Shown: positions 58,205-64,000 of the stretch, piece by piece | Layout: the number at the start of each line of letters is the position of its first letter | Numbering within the stretch: the stretch's first letter is position 1 | DNA from: Tethya wilhelma | Lineage: Eukaryota; Porifera; Demospongiae; Tethyida; Tethyidae | Reading direction: 5' to 3' | Assembly (NCBI GenBank): GCA_964030475.1 | Contig: CAXIPT010000046.1 | Span: forward strand, 50,901 to 114,900 | Length of the DNA stretch: 64,000 nt | The notes under the pieces: generated by a model | What the model saw: only the letters and a program-made list of their open reading frames with translations | What the model was told of the DNA's origin: nothing | The model's database searches: none | Position numbers and translations under genes: made by a program

Positions 58205-59375
58205 TCAACTAGAGTGAGTGGCATTCACGTTTCCCGAGTCATCATCCTCCATAGCATCAACCTCATAGTCACTACTATCAGATTCTGTGTCTGAATCAGA
58301 GTCAGATGTTACAGTTTCCTCGTGTGTGGTTGCCATAGTGTTTTCGCAATGTAGACACTGACAGCCTTCTGTGCAAAAATTTCTCCTTTTTTTGCATTTG
58401 CACTGCTGGCTCCTACATCTTGTCTTCTTGCATTTGCAGCCCTCCAATAGAAGGGCTACCCGGTTCCGAACTGAATCCAAGTTACTGTCAGTGTCCCACA
58501 TGACACATAGGTTATCGTTACACATCTTCCACCCAAAGTTTATCAGGGGTTGTAGCACCATATGACTGTTTGTAGCTTGTTGCCACATGTCAATAAACCA
58601 GCATATTCTCTTCCAATGGAGTGTTAGTGCTTCATTCGATGGTATCATCTCATTTTCGTAAACAATTCTGTCCCAGATACTCTGTCTGATGTCATCAATC
58701 CACTTGGTATGATGTTCAAGTGGTGTTATGCTCTTATTGGTGAACTTTCTGAAGTGAGCTACTGGTGTACTGAAGTCAAAAGCAGTAATATGTTTCTTGA
58801 AGTATATCACTCCTATAAGTCGGAAAAAAGCTAATAATAATCCTTTCTTATAATTATGAGTCATCAGCAATGTTTGTATCTGCTAGTGTTCCCTGTGTAA
58901 GCTCATCGTCTTCTCCCGTAATAAATGGTGCATATTGGTACAGAGCCTTAAGAAAGGTAGCTTTACCAATTTGACTGAAAAATGATATAATTATAATCAC
59001 ACCTGACAATACAAACATATCATGTATGACGTTTGGAAGAATGTCAGGATTTATGGCTGCTAGGTCTGGATCATTGGATCAACAAGATTGGAGAGGTTCA
59101 ATATTTTAATGTGAGGGGAATTGTGTTTGTTAATTTGAATTACTACCTTTTCTTGTACACATTTTAATGGCATACCAACGTGATATACATCTGTGTCACA
59201 AGACACCAACAAGACTCTCTTACATTCTGTGTTACTCGCATGTAGCCAAATGCGTGTATCTGTTTCCTCTCCATTACTCAGAAATCGAGGGTCAGGTTGC
59301 ACTGTGCTGTTTCCTCTGACGTACCAAGCAATTTCATTGTCTTCCGCTCGTGCGGATAAATCCGTCTACCGTTAA
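58205..59375 (-). pseudogene. CXC (tesmin/TSO1-like) domain protein with PIN-like segment, frameshifted
   Basis: On the minus strand, NGEETDTRIWLHASNTECKRVLLVSCDTDVYHVGMPL resembles the acidic motifs of a PIN/FEN-like nuclease fold. Then NDPDLAAINPDILPNVIHDMFVLSG, SQIGKATFLKALYQYAPF, LAFFRLIGVIYFKKHITAFD, and VPSNEALTLHW-like (IPSNEALTLHW) sequence lead to the Cys-rich GCKCKKTRCRSQQCKCKKR...CTEGCQCLHC, a CXC domain. An acidic Ser/Asp tail ends it. Frame changes near 59070 and 58865 break the track. The upstream side stops at a SINE inserted at 59382. A frame on the same strand at 60040-59830 (VYRSSSLRSFEMCSRG) may be an earlier exon. The family is widespread in basal animals, but I know no function for it. 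Confidence 0.6.
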
Positions 59376-59381
59376 AGAGTT

Positions 59382-59700
59382 AATTTTTTTTTTTTTTTAA
59401 ATTTTTAAGTGCCCCTTCGGGTTTACCACAATTGTGGCTAACGAGGGCATGCAAATAGCCTAGGGCTAATGAACGCAGGTCCCCCGGGACCGACGGCTTT
59501 ACATCCCCTCCGAAGGATGCGGTGAAATTCACCTCCTCATTTTTTGGGGTAGAGTTGAGTTAACTCCTAGGCATAGCTTGAAAGAGAAAATGGGAAACAA
59601 ATACCTGTGGCACTGGAGGGACTCAAACCGCCTACCCATGGGGGCTGGGAGTCCGAGTCAATGGTGAACAAGCCACCAGGCCACTTTGCTATCCAAATAG
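59382..59700 (-). mobile_element. tRNA-derived SINE with a Nin-like conserved core
   Basis: On the minus strand an A-box-like TGGCCTGGTGGC (59683-59672) and a B-box-like GGTTTGAGTCC (59629-59619) form a tRNA-like RNA polymerase III head. The body contains CATCCTTCGGAGGGGATG followed by AAAGCCGTCGGTCCCG (59518-59485). This closely resembles the conserved Nin domain described in SINEs of many animals. It ends in a poly-A tail (poly-T at 59384-59398 on +). It has landed in the CXC-domain gene. Confidence 0.75.
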
Positions 59701-60935
59701 TCAAGCCCTTGATAGTGAGATGCTTAGTATCATCTAAGACATTTCTGTGCCTACTTGCTAGGTCATAAATGTGTTATTTACACTGACCATGCACTACAAG
59801 TGTTTGTGGAGTGACATCATGACATGCTTACAGTGAGTATAGTGACAGGTTCATACCGCATACCGGGTGAATGTCGATGACTATTGTTCAAAGCTTTATC
59901 TGATCCCTTGGCCCAGCTAGATGGAGTTATGATTCTGATGCCCCGTGAACACATTTCAAAAGATCGTAAGCTGCTGCTTCTGTATACTATGTATACTGAA
60001 TTGTGGGTGTACGTAACCTGAGAGATATACCAGTTGATTGACCATAAGTGAATTCTAGAGGGCAATAATCTGTCTCCCTAAAGTCTTACCTTGGACCAAA
60101 GACACCCAAGCGTAAAAGAACTTGTTGCTTTCTGTATAGGCTTTGTTGTTAGATACTTAGGTTGTTTTTGTAGCTGAAACAATGTGCATGCCCTTGGGGG
60201 AGAATTATGGCAAAACTCTAATTCAGTAGTACTATGCTTAGTGATGATATAATGTAATGTAATTAAAATTATTCAAACAAGTAAGATTGTGTTTGTATCT
60301 TTGTATCCTCGCATTGAGCTTTTAAGTCACAATCAAGTGCCTGGACAAAATAAATATTACCAAAATTTAATTGTAAATGACAAATCTTTGCCAGAGAGAG
60401 ATCTGCATGTCAAAAATACTATATATATCTTCTGAAAGCAAAAATTAAAATTTGACCAATCAGATTACAGTTTTAATACTGATTACCATATTAGGCAATG
60501 ACTCCACAAAGTGAGAAAATAAGCGAGTCTGATATGTTATTTTCCTACAATAATTTCCATTTGTTTGTGTCTGCATTTTACGAAGATGCAAAAGTAGCAC
60601 TTCTGCAGTGGAGAAGCAATGGTCTAGAAAGTGCCAGCAAATGTCAAAGTTGCTTCAATGGTTGCACCAAGTATGAGCATTTTTAACTTCAAGATGAAGA
60701 CACTTGGTCAAGTGCTCGATTGTCAGACCCAGAGTCTGCTATGGAATATTACTGAGAATCCAGAGCCTCTTAGAGATCGAGAGATGCCAGAGCCCTTTCC
60801 TTCTAGAGATGCCAGAGCCTCTCAGAGAGAATCTTGAGATCAAAAGATGCCAGAGCCTCCTAGAAGGATGTCAGAGCCTCTCAGAGATTGATAGATGCCA
60901 GAGTCTCCTAGAAATGCCATAGCCTCTTAGAGTAC
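59701..60935. other. Mostly gene-free, with a short tandem repeat at 60745-60930
   Basis: AGATGCCAGAGCCTCTCAGAG-like units of about 20-45 bases recur six or seven times, irregularly spaced. Frames across it are repeat artefacts. Apart from the possible minus-strand exon at 60040-59830 I see no gene. Confidence 0.5.
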
Positions 60936-61375
60936 AAGAGACTACTGTTGAAACTTGTGTGCTCATGTCATAGAGTTCACTAATGAACGAGCACAGGAGA
61001 TCTTTGATGAGTGGATCCTATCTTTAAGACTAGATCAATGTCGCATGCTATACGTTTTTTGAGGTGCATCTTTTAAGTTCATTTCTTGCCTTATTTTATA
61101 TAAGAACCACAGCCAAGCTTTGATGAGAAAACAGTGAGAAAGTACACAAATGACTTCTTCACAAACAAAAGCTCACTCACAGAGTCTTGTTGAGGAAAGG
61201 AAATGCATGTGTGTACCACAATGAAGATGTGAACAACAGGAAGGCTGAGTGAGAGAGAATGCATTCAAAAAAGGTGAGCCAAATATGACATTCTGTGAGT
61301 ATATAAACAACACTCTACTACCATCGTCACATTTCCCACCCTTTTTTCCCCTACTCAGTTTTTCTTGGAACCACC

Positions 61376-61975
61376 ATCTGTTGGCTAGGATTTAAGCCAA
61401 GAAGGGAGTGTACATCGATGGATACAAGAATGTATCTGAAGAGAATGAAGAAGCTTTGCACATCACAATGTCCCCTTCCACAGTGTTCTGACAAAGAACC
61501 TACAGTGAGGGATATGTGAGACGAAGAGAAGACACTCGTCGTAATTCACCACGATGAATCGATTTACAACACTAAAGACAGTCAGACTTGGATGTGGGGA
61601 GAACAAGAGCATCCTGAAATTCTAAATAAAACTAAAGGGAGTAGTGTAATTGTGTCAGTTTTAAGAACACCATGGCTAGCTGAAACCAACAGATAAACAG
61701 TACACAGTTGCAAAAGTAAAGTATCCTACATTGCTGAATTGGCTCAAATCTTGTTTGAGTATGGTGTCAAAAAAGGTGGGTATTGGACTAGTGAGAAGTT
61801 TATGGCTCAAGTAAAGCAATGCTTGTAGCATTGTTGAGTCAATAATGACCCAATGAAACATACAATTGTCTTCGTATTTGAAGAGAGCAGCTGTCACAAG
61901 AAATTCAGTTTGAACAAAAACAGACAAATGAAATGAGAACTTGCATATCATGATGATTTCTGAATTAAAAAACTA
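61376..61975 (+). pseudogene. DDE-superfamily transposase relic
   Basis: Readable blocks include KKGVYIDGY, then TLVVIHHDESIYNTKDSQTWMW with LNKTKGSSVIVS, then GVKKGGYWTSEKFMAQVKQ and HTIVFVFEESSCHKKFSLN. This order (a YIDGH-like start, HDES, GYWT, then D/E-S-S-x-H) is that of a widespread unclassified DDE endonuclease family in animals and fungi. The blocks are in different frames with stops between, and the second catalytic Asp position reads Glu (FVFEESS). It is inactive. Confidence 0.55.
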
Positions 61976-62880
61976 TTTTGGAACTTAATGTTACTTTGAG
62001 AGTTGTGGCTAGATTGTTGGACTTATGTTATGGCATGTTTGATAAAGGGGCCTATTGGATTAAGATTTCAGATAAACACTTGCTAGACATGAGAACCATC
62101 TCGTTGCAGCGACCAAAATTAATGAGTTTGTCACTTGATTTGAGAACTGAATACAAGCTATCAATTTGGGTTTTGACTGCAAATCACAACAAATAGTCAA
62201 AAAGTCATTGAATTTGAATCATAGCATTGTGTGGCAAGCAAACTTTTGGCCACTAATCATCGAGAGAGCTCCGAATTTTATACAGCTAGTTAGATTCCAG
62301 ATTCCATTCTTGCTGATCACCTTTGATACTCCAAGACCATATAGAATGAGTTGGTAAGCGTAATAAGCGATCAAAGTGATATCATAAATGATGTTAAGAG
62401 AACTAGTTTTTTTCTGTGTTTGCTAATGTGGTGACTGATGCTACTAACAAAGTTACAGTATGTTCTTGACAGTGATATTAAGGAATTCTTTGTCGAATTT
62501 GTGGTGGTGGTGAGAATAACTGATGAGGTGGTTGCAAACACGCAAGCTTTCTTCACCTGACATACGTTTCATCTAAATTGACAAGTGCAGATGTTGCCAG
62601 GAAATTGTTCGACCTCGTATCTCAATGCAATGTTTGTGCAGGCCATCCTGATGACCATTTTATTGAAATGCTAAAAGCTAAGCATGGAAAAAACTTACTC
62701 TAAAAGTGGCAATACAGTAGCTAAGATGATGACAGATTCTCTGTGTATTTGAATGGAAAAACATACATACAAACAGTACGTTCATCTTTATGTCAAATAC
62801 TGTCACATGGGCAAAAATGTTCACTTATAGAGCACAATTAAGAGCAATGTATCATAGGTGGAAAAAAATTCACTCTATCT

Positions 62881-63923
62881 CTCCATCAAAACGAGCATCA
62901 AACTTCTAGTCGTACACCATTCACTAATTTAAAAACATCAGAGAGACGTAAGAGATATTCTTTGTTGAGAGCACGTACTATTTCAGCTGAAAGGAAAGTT
63001 AAAACACTCACACAGAGATTAGACGAGTCAATCAAGCATCCTGGAGTTGCTGTACAAAGTGATCTCCATTCTCAAACAATGCAAGATAAAAAGGAAGAAA
63101 TTGAAAAACAATATGCAAAAGGCACATTCCAGCGACTTTTTGGGGACCAACAAATGCAAGCTGTATCATCAAAAACAGCAAATCAAGTTAGATGGCACCC
63201 TATGATGATTCGTTGGTGCTTATATTTAAAATTTTTGTCATCGTCAGCTTGTCATGCAATGATAAGCAGTGGATTTATCACTTTACCATCTGAACGTGCC
63301 CTACGTGACTATACCAGGTGGATCGAAAGTGATACTGGTTGTCAACCAAAGGTTACGCAACTACTTGATGAGCTAGACAAAGTGAAACTACCAGATCATC
63401 TCAAAAAACATGTCACAGTTGTATTTGATGAAGTGAAAATAAAAGAAGGGATTGTATATAATAAACACAATTGTAGTATTCGAGGTTTTGTTAAAATGGG
63501 TTATGTAAACTGTCAGCTTCAACAATTTGAACAGTCTCTTGAAAAAAAAAAGATTACATAAGTGACAGAGTTGCAAAACACATGTTGGTGTTTATGGTGA
63601 GGGGCATTTTCGCATCAGTTGATTTTCCATATGCCCAGTACGCTACCAGGGACATATTAGGTGATCTTTTGTATCCAATTGTATGGGAAGTAGTTCAACA
63701 TTTAGAATGTGCTGGTCTTCAAGTACATGCTCCTACCTGTGACAAGACTTCTCCAAATTGTAAACTTCACCAGAAAAACATGGAGTTAACTTACAGAACT
63801 ATCAACCCATATAGTGCAGGCACAAGGTTCATTTACTTCGTCAAAAATGTGCCTCATCTTATAAAAACTATACGTAACTCGTTTTCAAATTCATTTGCTC
63901 ACAAAAACACTCATGCTCTTTGG
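62881..63923 (+). CDS. P-element/THAP9-like transposase, partial with one frameshift
   Basis: From about 62890 the frame gives SSRTPFTNLKTSERRKRY, a helical linker, then GTFQRLFGDQQMQA, VRWHPMMIRWCLYLKFLSSSACHAM, SGFITLPSERALRDYTRW and VVFDEVKIKEGIVYNKHNCSIRGFV. The first catalytic Asp is in VFDEVKIK. At a run of ten A (63542-63551) the frame stops at 63559-63561, but one base shift restores KDYISDRVAKHMLVFMVRG, FPYAQYATRDILGDLLYPIVWE and IYFVKNVPHLIKTIRNSFSNS. It ends at a GTATGT donor at 63924. No THAP finger is visible upstream. The lesion in a homopolymer could be a sequencing error, so the copy may be near intact. Confidence 0.75.
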
Positions 63924-63934
63924 GTATGTGCATG

Positions 63935-63935
63935 T

Positions 63936-63975
<40 letters not shown>

Positions 63976-64000
63976 CACACACACACACCACACCACACAT
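63935..64000. repeat. (CA)n microsatellite at the window end
   Basis: CACACA runs directly follow the last exon boundary of the P-element-like transposase and run to the edge of the window. Confidence 0.95.

Noticed and set aside
59620..59690. tRNA gene suggested by A- and B-box-like sequences
   Set aside because: The boxes are about 60 bases apart without a clean cloverleaf, and the Nin-like body and poly-A tail make a SINE the better explanation.

Overview
The window looks like nuclear DNA of an early-branching animal, most probably a demosponge. That is an inference from gene content: death-domain/kelch paralogs, extracellular Gly-Gly-Ala-Ile beta-helix proteins and a Cys-rich multi-pass membrane protein. 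Supporting traits are AT-rich DNA, short GT-AG introns, scattered microsatellites and many transposon families. I see no bacterial operons, CRISPR array, rRNA or convincing tRNA gene. Single N characters at 22354, 29712, 31921 and 51910 look like assembly joins.

1-14.5 kb: two tandem paralogs (1574-5124 and 5881-14459), each with six exons. Each encodes an unrecognised N-terminal domain, a death domain, a long coiled coil and kelch repeats. Four of the six coding exons have the same length or phase in both. The second gene has swollen introns: intron 1 carries a decayed Penelope-like retroelement, and intron 5 carries a repeat element plus an 809-bp tandem duplication that copied the start of its last exon.

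14.5-25 kb: a decayed beta-helix gene on + is split by a nested stack: a MITE with an 11-bp target duplication, then a CAGTGGCG-ended element with a 5-bp duplication, then a FLYWCH/MULE transposase. A truncated R2-type reverse transcriptase and a related broken beta-helix gene on - follow.

25-37.9 kb: almost gene-free and full of MITEs, dispersed repeats and microsatellites. 37.9-39.8 kb: a multi-pass membrane protein gene with one frameshift.

40-50 kb: a pogo/Tigger-like transposase relic, tandem repeats, a small chromodomain gene, and a multi-exon broken gene on - (44542-49275). Its conserved blocks match the order and spacing of the RAG1/Transib catalytic core; I rate this the most interesting item. 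Its introns hold an ORF1-like element and a possible small antisense gene.

50-56 kb: a Myb/SANT-like relic, MITEs, then a GC-rich locus with a broken KMT5A-like SET domain, an array of proline-rich mini-exon modules and a tyrosine-recombinase-like domain. 58-64 kb: a frameshifted CXC-domain gene cut by a tRNA-derived SINE with a Nin-like core, a DDE transposase relic and a P-element/THAP9-like transposase running off the end.

Overall, the probable host genes are the two death-domain/kelch genes, the membrane protein, and possibly the chromodomain gene and the small antisense gene. Most of the rest is mobile DNA at different stages of decay.
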